From NCBI RefSeq assembly GCF_003967555.1, contig NZ_BIFS01000002.1:1178001-1242000 (forward strand): a stretch of 64,000 bases of DNA. Direction: 5' to 3'. Under the pieces are notes generated by a model. That model was not told the origin of the DNA and made no database searches. It saw only the letters and a program-made list of their open reading frames with translations. This stretch comes from Dictyobacter kobayashii. GTDB lineage: Bacteria > Chloroflexota > Ktedonobacteria > Ktedonobacterales > Ktedonobacteraceae. Positions 8,725 to 17,687 of this stretch are shown here, piece by piece. A program made the translations under genes and the position numbers. Each line of letters begins with the position of its first letter. The stretch's first letter is position 1.

Positions 8725-8917
8725 CGCGCATGCGCACGCCCGAGATTTATGCTTGTCCAAATATATAAAGTGAGATATAATCATATAATAAAATAAAAAG
8801 ATGTAATGTGCTTATTTATCTTAACATTAGCGCTGAATCTAAAAATCAATACAAGAACAGTAAACCCACAGGATAAACAAGCATTAGTAGCTTAATTGCT
8901 CAGGAAGGAAGACACAA

Positions 8918-11551
8918 ATGTCTGAGAATCTAGCCAAAGAGAACCTGCCCACTACCGCACACGCCGAACCTCCTGAGCGGCTACTTCCCCGAGCACTAAC
9001 ACCACTGATCGGACGTAAAGATGAGATCGCGGCAGCACGCGCTTTGCTGCAAAGTCCAGAGATCCGGCTACTCACACTCACCGGGACCGGAGGAGTAGGC
9101 AAGACACGGCTGGGCGTGGAGGTTGCCGCAGAGCTCTACCCTGCTTTTCCGGATGGAGTGTACTTTATTTCACTGGCATCTATCCAGGAACCCGGACTTA
9201 TCATTCCATCCATAGCACATATGCTAGGACTGCGCGAGAGCGAGGGCGACGTTCTATTTGAGCACCTCAAAGCCTTTCTACATACCAGAGAAATGCTGCT
9301 GGTCCTGGACAACTTCGAACATATTCAGTCAGGCGCTCCATTGTTGACAGCGCTGCTGGCAGCCTGTCCATTACTCAAACTACTGGTCACCAGCCGCACC
9401 TTGTTACACGTGCAGGGCGAACAAGAATTTCAAGTCCAGCCATTAGCGCTCCCCGATCTACAGCAAGCACATTTTGAGCAGATCCAGCAGTCGCCAGCCA
9501 TTACGCTCTTCGTTCAGCGCGCCAGAGCTTTGAAGCTCGATTTTCAGTTAACCGAAAAAAATGCCACCACCATCGCCGCAATTTGCGCGCGCCTGGACGG
9601 TCTCCCCCTGGCACTGGAACTGGCGGCGGCGCGCATCAAAATCTTACCGCCCGAAGCCCTGCTTGGGCGCCTGGAACATCCACTGAAGCTCTTAAATGGT
9701 AGCCGCCAGGACGTTCCGGTGCGCCAGCGCAGCCTGCGCGAAACGCTAAACTGGAGCTATGACCTGCTTTCCCCTTCCGAAAAGCTCCTTTTTCAACGCC
9801 TGGCAGTCTTTATCCAGGGCAGCGAGCTTGAAGCCATTGAAGCCGTCGTATTGCATTTAGATGGAGATACAAACTCAGTTCTGGACGATATCTCTCACCT
9901 GCTAGACGAAAACCTGCTACAACAGAGCGAGTTTCAGGAACAAACGCCACGCTTCTGGATGCTGGAAACGATTCGTGAGTTCGCGCGAGAAAAACTAACT
10001 GCCAGTAATGAGTTTGAACGTATCCAGGAGGCACATGCAGCCTATTATGTACATCTGGCTGAACGGGCTGAACCAGAGCTATATCATCATCAGCAGAGCA
10101 GATGGCTGGCACACATGGAGCAAGAGCATGAAAATATTCGCGCCACCCTGATGTTTCTAAAGGAACGCAATGAGCTGGCTAAACTGGCCCACCTGGTAGC
10201 AACCCTTGGCTGGTTCTGGTATATGCATGGTTTCCTGCATGAAGGTCAACAATGGGCCGAATATGTGCTGAGCAACGGAGGACTTGAGCAGCTCCCCGAC
10301 ACGGAGCGCGGAAAGCTGATTTCAGGCTCGGGCGTGTTTGCAGGCTTTTCAGGACAAGGAGAACTGGCATTTAAACAGTGCCAGGAAAGCGTCCCATTCT
10401 GCAAGGCCGCCAGAGATACCCGCAATCTTTCGGCCTCAGTCTATATGCTCGTCCATAGCTTGCTCGTAATGGGTGATGTCGCGGCGGCGCGCGCGCTGGC
10501 TGAAGAGATGCTGGCATTTGCACGATCAGTAGGAGACATCTGGGCCATTGGTGCCCTCCATTGTATCCTGGGGTCGGTCACCCTGTTTGAGGGAGATTAC
10601 GAGCAGGCAGTCCATCTCCATGAAACGGGCATTGCCCTCTTTAGCGATGAGGGCGACCAATGCATGAATGGCCTCATCCATATGATGCTGGCTGATGTCG
10701 CCATCGCACAGGGGGACGAAGCGAGAGCCTATACACTGATACAGCAAGGAAAAGAACTATTTAAGCAGGTGGGAGCTACCTGGTCATTGGGTAGCTACTT
10801 CAGCATGTGGGGACAGATAGCGTTGACCAATAGACAGGAACTACGTGCCCAGTTTCTGCTACAACAAGCTCTGGCGGCCCAGCAACAAATGGGAGATCAA
10901 CAGGGCATGATCGGGAGCTATACCCTGCTGGTCCAGGTGGCCGCGCATCAACGTGACTACCTTATGACCTGCACCTTCGCCGAGCAAGCGGTACAGCTGG
11001 CACGAACGCTACAAGATAAGGAGGCCCTGATCAGCAGTCTGGAGGAACTGGCAAGCGTCATGGCCCGGCAGGAGAAAAATCTGGCGATTGGCGCGGCACG
11101 CTTATGGGGGACCATCGAACGCTTGCTGCAAGGTAGCGACGAAGAACAGATACAGCAGATCCATACGCAACGTGCACCCCTCGAAAAGATAGTGCGCACT
11201 ATTTTAAAGGAAAAAACATTTAGCAGCGCCTGGAATGAGGGGCAAAAGATGTCCCCGGAACAAGCAATAGCCGCCCTGAAACATACCAAACCAGTAGCAC
11301 GTGGAAAAAAAACCAGCAAGACAGTGATCGCCAACACAGAGAGTAGCCAGGGACACACGATTAAGCTGACCAAACGCGAACTTGAAGTCATCTGGCATCT
11401 CTCGCAAGGCCGCACCAATGCACAAATTGCCCAGGAACTGGTCATCACACCCGCCACCGTAAATGCTTACTTGCGCACTATCTATAGGAAACTGGATGTC
11501 ACCTCGCGCACCGGTGCCATAAGGGCAGCCATCAACCATAAAATTATCTAA
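8918..11551 (+). CDS. AfsR/LuxR-type transcriptional regulator (NB-ARC ATPase, TPR, LuxR HTH)
   Basis: 877 residues from ATG 8918 (AGGAAGGA upstream). It has an NB-ARC/STAND ATPase domain with Walker A GTGGVGKT (about 56-63) and Walker [10 protein letters not shown] (about 127-135), then [13 protein letters not shown] typical of the family. A long region of TPR-like helices (about 370-750) follows, then a C-terminal LuxR helix-turn-helix from about 817 ([20 protein letters not shown], then [14 protein letters not shown]). It probably senses a ligand through the TPR region and activates genes; no target can be named. It is monocistronic, flanked by AT-rich spacers. Confidence 0.9.
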   Translation: MSENLAKENLPTTAHAEPPERLLPRALTPLIGRKDEIAAARALLQSPEIRLLTLTGTGGVGKTRLGVEVAAELYPAFPDGVYFISLASIQEPGLIIPSIAHMLGLRESEGDVLFEHLKAFLHTREMLLVLDNFEHIQSGAPLLTALLAACPLLKLLVTSRTLLHVQGEQEFQVQPLALPDLQQAHFEQIQQSPAITLFVQRARALKLDFQLTEKNATTIAAICARLDGLPLALELAAARIKILPPEALLGRLEHPLKLLNGSRQDVPVRQRSLRETLNWSYDLLSPSEKLLFQRLAVFIQGSELEAIEAVVLHLDGDTNSVLDDISHLLDENLLQQSEFQEQTPRFWMLETIREFAREKLTASNEFERIQEAHAAYYVHLAERAEPELYHHQQSRWLAHMEQEHENIRATLMFLKERNELAKLAHLVATLGWFWYMHGFLHEGQQWAEYVLSNGGLEQLPDTERGKLISGSGVFAGFSGQGELAFKQCQESVPFCKAARDTRNLSASVYMLVHSLLVMGDVAAARALAEEMLAFARSVGDIWAIGALHCILGSVTLFEGDYEQAVHLHETGIALFSDEGDQCMNGLIHMMLADVAIAQGDEARAYTLIQQGKELFKQVGATWSLGSYFSMWGQIALTNRQELRAQFLLQQALAAQQQMGDQQGMIGSYTLLVQVAAHQRDYLMTCTFAEQAVQLARTLQDKEALISSLEELASVMARQEKNLAIGAARLWGTIERLLQGSDEEQIQQIHTQRAPLEKIVRTILKEKTFSSAWNEGQKMSPEQAIAALKHTKPVARGKKTSKTVIANTESSQGHTIKLTKRELEVIWHLSQGRTNAQIAQELVITPATVNAYLRTIYRKLDVTSRTGAIRAAINHKII

Positions 11552-11845
11552 TCTCACACATTGTAAACTAAGCATTATCCTCATTAGATTCTTCACACCC
11601 CCTTCCTGCAATAGCAGAAAAGAGGAGTACCCGCTTTCGAACAATTTACCACATAATAGAATAAAAAATAATTATCAAATTACCGCATTTCTAACGATGA
11701 CAGTTCACACATTTCAGCGGTATATTTACTCTAAGCCATAAAATAGCCAGTGAGCTGGCCTGGTAGAGGCCAGGACCATAATAAATTCTGTTATGCAAAG
11801 CAGGAGGGTGGGATGTTAGGAGACAAACGAACACAGGAGGGGTAT
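11552..11845. other. Intergenic spacer
   Basis: About 290 bases between the LuxR-type gene and the small gene at 11846. AT-rich, with a short GGCCTGGTAGAGGCC hairpin at about 11758-11772. No gene seen, apart from a possible in-frame upstream ATG at 11813 for the next gene. Confidence 0.4.
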
Positions 11846-12130
11846 ATGAATCAAGTCACTACAATAATGCAGCAAGAAGAGATCGAGTTTGACTTAACCC
11901 AGGAAGAAGAAGAAATTTTGCGTGCCAGGCATCGAGAGGCCTATATCGATTATGTTGAAGCGGTCCAAAAAACGTATGGCGCAACCTATAATTTATTGGA
12001 GCCACCCTATAGACCAGCCCTGGAAGCGTATGAATTTGTCTGCATGATCGCCAGTTATTGTGGTTACCAGGTTGTCTCTGAGGGGTATCATCAAATGCCA
12101 TTCCTGCGCAAACGCATCAAAAAGCGCTGA
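11846..12130 (+). CDS. Small acidic hypothetical protein
   Basis: 94 residues from ATG 11846, preceded by ACAGGAGGGG; an in-frame ATG at 11813 also has an AGGAGGG site and would add 11 residues. The protein is Glu-rich at its N-terminus (FDLTQEEEEILRARHREAYI), with a conserved-looking centre (LLEPPYRPALEAYEFVCMIA) and a basic tail (RKRIKKR). It is probably helical and soluble. Family not recognised. A strong hairpin follows at once. Confidence 0.55.
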   Translation: MNQVTTIMQQEEIEFDLTQEEEEILRARHREAYIDYVEAVQKTYGATYNLLEPPYRPALEAYEFVCMIASYCGYQVVSEGYHQMPFLRKRIKKR

Positions 12131-12178
12131 GAAAGCGGCTCCCTTCCCCGCGTGCACATGGGGAAGGGAGCCGCTTTC
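12131..12178. terminator. Strong bidirectional terminator hairpin
   Basis: Perfect 19-bp arms (GAAAGCGGCTCCCTTCCCC at 12131-12149 and its complement at 12160-12178), between two convergent genes and starting directly after the stop of the upstream one. It serves both the small gene (+) and the MFS gene (-). Confidence 0.85.
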
Positions 12179-12187
12179 TGAAAGGCG

Positions 12188-13669
12188 TTAAACGCTAGCA
12201 TTTACGTTTAACGCTGCTTCTAGAGAGGCTTCTTGCGAGGTAGCCTGCTCACTATCTTTCTCTTTACTCTGCATAGTAGAGGCAGCATCACTGTCACGGA
12301 CCTTGAAGGCGATCAGCGCGGCAATAAAAACCAGGACGGCCGAGGTAATAAACGCGGCATGATAGGCATTCAGGTTAGGGACGACGGCACCACTATGGCT
12401 CAACTGGGTTATACCAACAATACTGATAACAGTACTGATAATAGCGACTCCAAGCGAAGAACCAATTTGTCGCTGAGCATTATTGAGCGCCGAGGCGTGA
12501 CCTGTTGCGGCAGGAGAAATGGTCGCAAAAGCGGCCGCCTGCACCGGCAGAAAAGCATTAGCCATACCAGCACCAATCAAGAACATCAAACCACGCATCA
12601 ACCACAGGCTGGTATTCTGTCCTATGAAGCTCATCAACACCATAAAAACAGTCACACCCATCAATCCAGTCACAATCAAGCGACGCGGCCCCACACGTGG
12701 ATAGAGACGGGCAGCGATCTGGGTCGAGACCAGCACACCAATTGCCTCAGGGAAAGTGGTCAGGCCCGAGGTAAGCGCCGATACGCCACGCCCCTCCTGG
12801 AGAAAGAGCGGGGCCGCATAGAGCAATCCTAGAAAACCTGCGCCCGAGAAGAGCGAGAGCAGATTGCAAGTACGGAAAACCCGGTTGCTCAGCAGTCGCA
12901 AGTCCAGCATAGGATGTGAAGAGCGTAACTCGATAAAGACAAAAGCAACCAGAATAAGCACACCCACGATACCACTACCCAGAATGCCAACGGAGCTCCA
13001 ACCATAATTTGGCCCCTCGCTCAAAGCATACATCGCCAATGAGAGACCGACGGCCGCCAGGATAAAACCCAGCACATCAAAGCTATTCACCGACTCTTCG
13101 TAATACTCATTCAAGAAGAGGAGTCCAAACAAACAAGCCAGAATACCAATCGGAACATTCACAAAGAAGACCCAGCGCCATGAGAACTGCGTGATCAAGA
13201 TACCACCCAGAACAGGCCCCATCGCGGGCGCAAAGACAGTAGGAATGTTCAGAATACGCGATACCTGTACACGCTCAGCAGGTGGAAATGTACGATAGAG
13301 AAGGGCCATACCAACCGGAGTCAAAGCCCCACCAGCCAATCCCTGCAAAATACGAAAAACAATCAACATAGGCAAACTTGTTGCCAGGCCACACATGGCG
13401 GAAGTAATACTAAAGAGGGCCAGTGCACTCAAGAAGATACGCTTGGTGCCAAAACGATCACCCAGCCAACCCGATGCGGGAATAACCACTGCCAGGCTCA
13501 CCAGATAGCCAACCACAACCGCATCAATACCCGCGCCCGACACTCCAAACTGCCGACCCAATGAAGGCAAGGCGACAGTTACAATAGTCCCATCCATGAT
13601 GCTCATAAACATGGCCGCGACAAATACAACACTAACCGAAATTTTGGGATTCATGTGAAGACGATGCAT
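12188..13669 (-). CDS. MFS drug exporter, DHA2 (EmrB/QacA) family
   Basis: 493 residues, start ATG 13669 with GGAG eight bases upstream (an internal ATG at 13654 is the alternative). About 14 hydrophobic segments. Motifs of the DHA2 group are visible: MSIMDGTIVTVALP in TM1, SGWLGDRFGTKRIFL (motif A) and RILQGLAGGALTP, then GPVLGGILI (motif C). The C-terminal tail is hydrophilic. It exports drugs or metabolites by proton antiport. It is divergent from the PadR operon, which may control both. Confidence 0.88.
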   Translation of the reverse strand: MHRLHMNPKISVSVVFVAAMFMSIMDGTIVTVALPSLGRQFGVSGAGIDAVVVGYLVSLAVVIPASGWLGDRFGTKRIFLSALALFSITSAMCGLATSLPMLIVFRILQGLAGGALTPVGMALLYRTFPPAERVQVSRILNIPTVFAPAMGPVLGGILITQFSWRWVFFVNVPIGILACLFGLLFLNEYYEESVNSFDVLGFILAAVGLSLAMYALSEGPNYGWSSVGILGSGIVGVLILVAFVFIELRSSHPMLDLRLLSNRVFRTCNLLSLFSGAGFLGLLYAAPLFLQEGRGVSALTSGLTTFPEAIGVLVSTQIAARLYPRVGPRRLIVTGLMGVTVFMVLMSFIGQNTSLWLMRGLMFLIGAGMANAFLPVQAAAFATISPAATGHASALNNAQRQIGSSLGVAIISTVISIVGITQLSHSGAVVPNLNAYHAAFITSAVLVFIAALIAFKVRDSDAASTMQSKEKDSEQATSQEASLEAALNVNASV

Positions 13670-13854
13670 TCATTGGACTCCGATACCCTTTAACTATCCA
13701 TAATTTCTAATCATTCTATTTACTTCAACACAAAAAAGTCAATAAATCATCCGTGGTAGATCAAAATATAGGCACATACAGGAGAAACACTGCCCGGTGA
13801 GTGGTCAAGATAACCACAAACACACAGGTGTCCTTTAGTTGATTCACCAAACAA

Positions 13855-13874
13855 AGTATTACAATTGAAATACT
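13855..13874. promoter_or_regulatory. Operator candidate upstream of padR
   Basis: 20-bp imperfect palindrome AGTATTACAATTGAAATACT (two mismatched symmetric positions) ending 3 bases before the -35 box; a related TAGTACT lies between the boxes at about 13889-13895. The position suits autoregulation by the PadR protein and possibly control of the divergent MFS gene. Confidence 0.5.
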
Positions 13875-13877
13875 ACC

Positions 13878-13906
13878 TTGACAATCATAGTACTGTGGTG
13901 TATAAT
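13878..13906 (+). promoter_or_regulatory. Sigma-70 type promoter of the PadR-ABC operon
   Basis: Consensus TTGACA at 13878-13883 and TATAAT at 13901-13906 with an exact 17-bp spacer, 20 bases before the start codon of the PadR gene. Confidence 0.85.
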
Positions 13907-13925
13907 CCAAATACGAGGTGATGAT

Positions 13926-14255
13926 ATGAGTGAAAACAAACTGACCTCCGACCTGCTACGCGGACATACCGATACGATGATTTTACGGCTCTTATCGGAA
14001 GCTGACCGCTACGGCTACGAGATTGTCAAGCTGATTGCTGAGCGTTCGGGTGGTGAATATGAATTAAAGGAAGCCACGATGTACTCCAGCGTCCGGCGGC
14101 TTGAGATGGACGGTGATATCGAGTGGTATTGGGGCGATGAATCTCAGGGCGGAAGGCGGAAATACTTCAGGATTACTGAAAAAGGGAAAGCCACGTACGA
14201 TCGCAACAAAAACAACTGGGAGTACGCGAAGCGCGTGCTGGAGAACCTCTTGTAA
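13926..14255 (+). CDS. PadR family transcriptional regulator
   Basis: 109 residues from ATG 13926 (GAGGTGATG upstream). It is a compact winged helix: DTMILRLLSEADRYGYEIVK, ATMYSSVRRLEMDGDIEWYW and GRRKYFRITEKGKA are the typical PadR helix, recognition helix and wing. No large C-terminal extension, so it is of the short subclass that controls efflux genes. First gene of an operon with a pentapeptide protein and an ABC exporter; ligand-released repression of this operon is the likely role. Confidence 0.88.
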   Translation: MSENKLTSDLLRGHTDTMILRLLSEADRYGYEIVKLIAERSGGEYELKEATMYSSVRRLEMDGDIEWYWGDESQGGRRKYFRITEKGKATYDRNKNNWEYAKRVLENLL

Positions 14256-14270
14256 AGGAAATGTGTTGTT

Positions 14271-15140
14271 ATGAATGAGAAATTGACCAACTATGTCAAC
14301 GGCGTTTTTGCTCCCTACGATGGGGTGAAAAGCGCGACCGAATTAAAGGCTGATCTGCTTTCCGATTTGCAGGAGCGCTTCCGTGAACTAAAAGCCGAGG
14401 GCAAGGATGATGAAACAGCCTTTGACATGACCATTGAGAGTATCGGCGATATTGAGCAAACCGTCCAGGAGGTCGCCAACCTCTCGCGCTCGCTGGAGCG
14501 GCAGGTGTTCATCAACTTGAGTGCGAGCAATCTGCCAAAGAGCGACTTTGCGGGCGTGATCGCGCATCAAGGAAATTTTCAAGCGAGTGCGTTGCGCGGC
14601 TCTGACTTTACGGGCGCAGACCTCACTGGGAGCTCGTTTCGGAACAGTGATGTCCGTGAAGCCAATTTTGCTGGCGCCAATCTGACCGATTGCGACTTCT
14701 CCACCCTTGACCTTGTGGATGCAAACTTCCGTGAAGCTATCCTTGTGCGCACCAACTTCAGCAAGTCGGGGCTGGCCGGAGCAAAATACATCCACGTCAA
14801 GCTGACGGATGTCAACTTGACTCTGACCAACCTGAAAAAAACAATCTTTGAACGCTGTCTCTTTCTCGGCGTGGACTTCACCTATTCGGATCTGCGCGGA
14901 CTGCGATTTGATGGGCAGACCTTTATCGGCGTCACGTTTGACGACGCGGCACTCAATGGCGTTTCGTTTCAGGGCGCGACACTCAAACAGGTGTCTTTCC
15001 GCTCGCGGTCTCTCTGGTCGAAGAAATATTACCGTGCTATGAAATCCATTCGCTTTGACGGTGCGAAGATGGATAAGGTAACATATGCCGCGCTCAAAGG
15101 CCTGGAAGCTGATGTATCGAAGGTGACAGTTCTAGCATAA
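14271..15140 (+). CDS. Pentapeptide-repeat protein with N-terminal DUF1700-like domain
   Basis: 289 residues from ATG 14271. The first 75 residues (YVNGVFAPYDGVKSATELKA ... IESIGDIEQTVQEV) match the permease-prefix/DUF1700 type that often sits beside PadR regulators. From about 80 on there is a right-handed beta-helix of pentapeptide repeats, A(D/N)(L/F)xx: DFTGADLTGSSFRNSDVREA, NFAGANLTDCDF, NFSKSGLAGAKY. Pentapeptide proteins can mimic DNA and protect gyrase. Here, between PadR and an ABC exporter, a link to drug resistance is plausible but not shown. Confidence 0.78.
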   Translation: MNEKLTNYVNGVFAPYDGVKSATELKADLLSDLQERFRELKAEGKDDETAFDMTIESIGDIEQTVQEVANLSRSLERQVFINLSASNLPKSDFAGVIAHQGNFQASALRGSDFTGADLTGSSFRNSDVREANFAGANLTDCDFSTLDLVDANFREAILVRTNFSKSGLAGAKYIHVKLTDVNLTLTNLKKTIFERCLFLGVDFTYSDLRGLRFDGQTFIGVTFDDAALNGVSFQGATLKQVSFRSRSLWSKKYYRAMKSIRFDGAKMDKVTYAALKGLEADVSKVTVLA

Positions 15141-15150
15141 GGAAAATATT

Positions 15151-15912
15151 GTGCAAAACACTTCAATTCAGGTGAAAGATCTACAAAAATCATACAAGAA
15201 GCTCAATGTTTTAAAAGGCGTGAATTTCACCGTGGAACAGGGCAGCATTTTTGCCCTGCTTGGCTCTAACGGCGCAGGCAAGACAACGCTGGTCAAAATC
15301 CTCACTACGCTGCTCAAACAAGACGGTGGAACGGCCATCGTCAACGGATTTGATGTTACGTCAAAGCCAGACAACGTGCGGCAATCAATTAGTCTGACCG
15401 GGCAATTTGCCGCCGTGGATGAGATGTTGACCGGGCAAGAAAATCTGATCATGATTGCCAGGCTCCGACACCTCAAACAGCCGCGCCAGGTTGCGGACGA
15501 TTTGCTGACACGCTTCGGTTTATCCGACGCCGCCAACCGCAGGGCGTCGACCTATTCAGGAGGGATGCGCCGCAGACTTGACCTCGCCATGAGCCTGGTA
15601 GGAACGCCGCCGATCCTTTTCCTTGACGAGCCGACCACCGGGCTTGACCCCGAGGGACGCATCGAGGTGTGGAAAGTGGTGAAGGAGCTTGCTGATAGTG
15701 GCATCACCGTCTTCTTGACCACGCAGTACCTGGAAGAGGCGGAACAGCTTGCTGATCACATCGCCATTCTCCACGAGGGCAAGATTATCGCCAGCGGCAC
15801 ACTAGTGGAGCTTAAAAAGCTGTTCCCACCTGCTGAGGTGGAGTATGTGGAAAAACAACCAACCCTGGAGGAGATCTTTCTTACCATCATTGGCAAAAAG
15901 GAGGACCAGTAA
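15151..15912 (+). CDS. ABC transporter ATP-binding protein, drug-efflux (DrrA-like)
   Basis: 253 residues from GTG 15151, with AAGGAAA upstream. Walker A GSNGAGKTTLVK, Q loop about TGQFAAVDEMLTG, signature YSGGMRRRLDLA, Walker B ILFLDEPTTGLD and the switch His region (TTQYLEEAEQLADHI) are all intact. The C-terminus is shorter than in DrrA (about 330 aa). It is paired with the permease that begins directly after its stop; together they form an ABC-2 exporter. Confidence 0.92.
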   Translation: MQNTSIQVKDLQKSYKKLNVLKGVNFTVEQGSIFALLGSNGAGKTTLVKILTTLLKQDGGTAIVNGFDVTSKPDNVRQSISLTGQFAAVDEMLTGQENLIMIARLRHLKQPRQVADDLLTRFGLSDAANRRASTYSGGMRRRLDLAMSLVGTPPILFLDEPTTGLDPEGRIEVWKVVKELADSGITVFLTTQYLEEAEQLADHIAILHEGKIIASGTLVELKKLFPPAEVEYVEKQPTLEEIFLTIIGKKEDQ

Positions 15913-16680
15913 ATGGAAACGATACAGAACCACTTTTTCAGCGATATGAGTGTGATGCTTGGTCGTTCCATGCGCCATATCTTCCGCAGTATGGACACCA
16001 TCATCACGGTCACCATCATGCCTATTGCGTTTATGTTGCTGTTCGTGTATGTGTTCGGCGGCGCCATTCAAACCGGGACAGCGAATTATGTTAATTACTT
16101 ATTACCTGGAATCTTACTGATTGCGATTGCGAGCGGCATATCCTATACAGCGTACCGTTTGTTTACCGATGTGCAAAAGGGGATCATTGAGCGCTTCCGC
16201 TCTATGCCGATTGCCCCTTCCACCCTGCTGTGGGGGCATGTTCTGACCTCGCTGGTCTCCAACGCGATTTCGGTGGTAGTCATCATTCTTGTCGCGTTGA
16301 TCATGGGCTTTCGTTCGTCAGCGAGCATCCTGTCATGGCTGGCCGTCGTCGGCATCCTCGCGTTGTTCACGCTGGCATTAACCTGGGTGGCAGTGATTGC
16401 TGGACTGACCGCAAAATCGACAGACGGTGCAACCGCATTTTCGTATCCGATTATCTTCCTGCCCTTTATCAGCTCGGCGTTTGTGCCAACCAGGTCGATG
16501 CCGCTGGTCGTCAGGGTCTTTGCCGAAAACCAGCCAGTGACTGCGATCGTGGAAACCATCCGTGCGTTACTAGCTGGACAGCCAGTGTCTCATAATATAT
16601 GGGCTGCTCTTGCATGGTGCGTCGGCATTCTGGTTGTGGCCTACATCTTTGCGATGCGGGCCTATAAAAAGCGTGTGTGA
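15913..16680 (+). CDS. ABC-2 type permease of efflux transporter (DrrB-like)
   Basis: 255 residues from ATG 15913, which abuts the stop of the ATPase gene. Six hydrophobic segments, with the ABC-2 signature region (LLPGILLIAIASGISYTAYR, GIIERFRSMPIAPSTLLWG) and a final FAENQPVTAIVETIRALLAG before the last segment, as in daunorubicin exporters. Membrane partner of the preceding ATPase. Confidence 0.9.
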   Translation: METIQNHFFSDMSVMLGRSMRHIFRSMDTIITVTIMPIAFMLLFVYVFGGAIQTGTANYVNYLLPGILLIAIASGISYTAYRLFTDVQKGIIERFRSMPIAPSTLLWGHVLTSLVSNAISVVVIILVALIMGFRSSASILSWLAVVGILALFTLALTWVAVIAGLTAKSTDGATAFSYPIIFLPFISSAFVPTRSMPLVVRVFAENQPVTAIVETIRALLAGQPVSHNIWAALAWCVGILVVAYIFAMRAYKKRV

Positions 16681-16721
16681 GAAGAGGGCAGTAGCCGAGG
16701 AAAGGAGCCAAGAGCTAGCTC

Positions 16722-17488
16722 TTGACACGGAAGCAGGAAAAGGAGCGAGGCAACCTCAGGAGAAAACTTGGAACGGTCAATCTGGCAGAAAAGCTGCGTT
16801 TTGTCGAGATGGGAAAGGTGACTCCCCCAACGAAGAAGCGCAACAAACGGAAACAGGTGCCCTGTGAGTCGGTCAAGATTCTCGGAGCCACCGTCTCCTG
16901 TGAGGCTGATCACTGGTATGTGAGCATTCAGATGGAGATCAAGAAGCCCTTGCCTCCGACTCCGGGACCAGTTGTGGGAGTGGATGTGGGAGTGAAACAA
17001 GCTGCCGTGGTGAGCGATGGACGAGTGCTTGAGAACCAAAAGCCACTCGCACGCCATCTCAATAAGCTCGGCAAACTCCAACGTCACCTCAGCCGCAAAC
17101 AGAAGACCAAAGACCCGCACACGGGGAAAACCACGTTCAGCGAGAACTATCAGAAGCAGCGGGTGAAGGTGGCACGCAAGCATCAGCAGATCGCCAACAT
17201 CCGTCGAGATATCCAGCACAAATTCACCACCGAACTGGCTCGAACCTGCGGGACCATTGGCGTCGAGGACCTCAACCTCTTGGGGATGATGGCCAATCGC
17301 AAGCTCTCACGTGCCGTGCCGGATGCGGCGATGGGACAACTCCTGCAGTTTTTGAAGACCAAGATGGCACGTGCCGGGGGGAGATCTTCATCGCCTCACG
17401 CTGGTTCCCCTCGACCAAACGCTGTTCGTCTTGTACGCATGTCAAAAAGCGCATGCCGCTCAACCAATTTAATTTACCTGAGAAATGA
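16722..17488 (+). pseudogene. tnpB: TnpB (IS200/IS605 OrfB) remnant
   Basis: Product resembles the middle of TnpB nucleases: RuvC-I GVDVGVKQAAV, a helical insert, and RuvC-II IGVEDLNLLGMM. A run of six G at 17376-17381 appears to lack one base; after it the original frame continues as EIFIASRWFPSTKRCSSCTH, the first half of the zinc finger, to a stop at 17486-17488. The second CxxC and the RuvC-III Asp are gone and the N-terminus is short, so the gene is dead even if the frameshift is corrected. No TnpA and no element ends are seen. It lies 42 bases after the ABC permease. Confidence 0.75.
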
Positions 17489-17598
17489 CAACTAACTCTG
17501 AATCTCCAATTACAAAGAAAATTTCAAAGTACTTAATAAGGCATATTAGTATTTATCACTTCACTTATGCGATATATTAGCATTCCTTGCTGCGCTTA

Positions 17599-17624
17599 TG
17601 GTATAATCATTGTAACCGCTTCCA
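17599..17624 (+). promoter_or_regulatory. Extended -10 promoter with LacI/cre-like operator
   Basis: TGGTATAAT (17599-17607, extended -10) is followed at 17611-17624 by TGTAACCGCTTCCA, which fits the LacI/CcpA consensus TGWAANCGNTNNCA exactly and would cover the transcription start. It suggests sugar-responsive repression of the secreted protein at 17688. Confidence 0.6.
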
Positions 17625-17687
17625 AAACTTTTTCATCAAGAAAGAGGCAGAGAAATTAAGAAACATTGTGAATCGAAGGAGATTTGT

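Noticed and set aside
8483-8737. 84-codon minus-strand frame in the 109-bp repeat array
   Set aside because: It only reflects the repeat; the product is an internal duplication with no start signal.
8331-8742. CRISPR array
   Set aside because: Units are 109 bp, almost identical along their length with no unique spacers, and no cas genes are present. The same holds for the arrays at 25.5 and 43.5 kb.
12233-12832. 199-codon plus-strand frame inside the MFS gene
   Set aside because: It is antisense to an intact 14-helix transporter, is rich in His/Thr/Arg, and has no ribosome-binding site.
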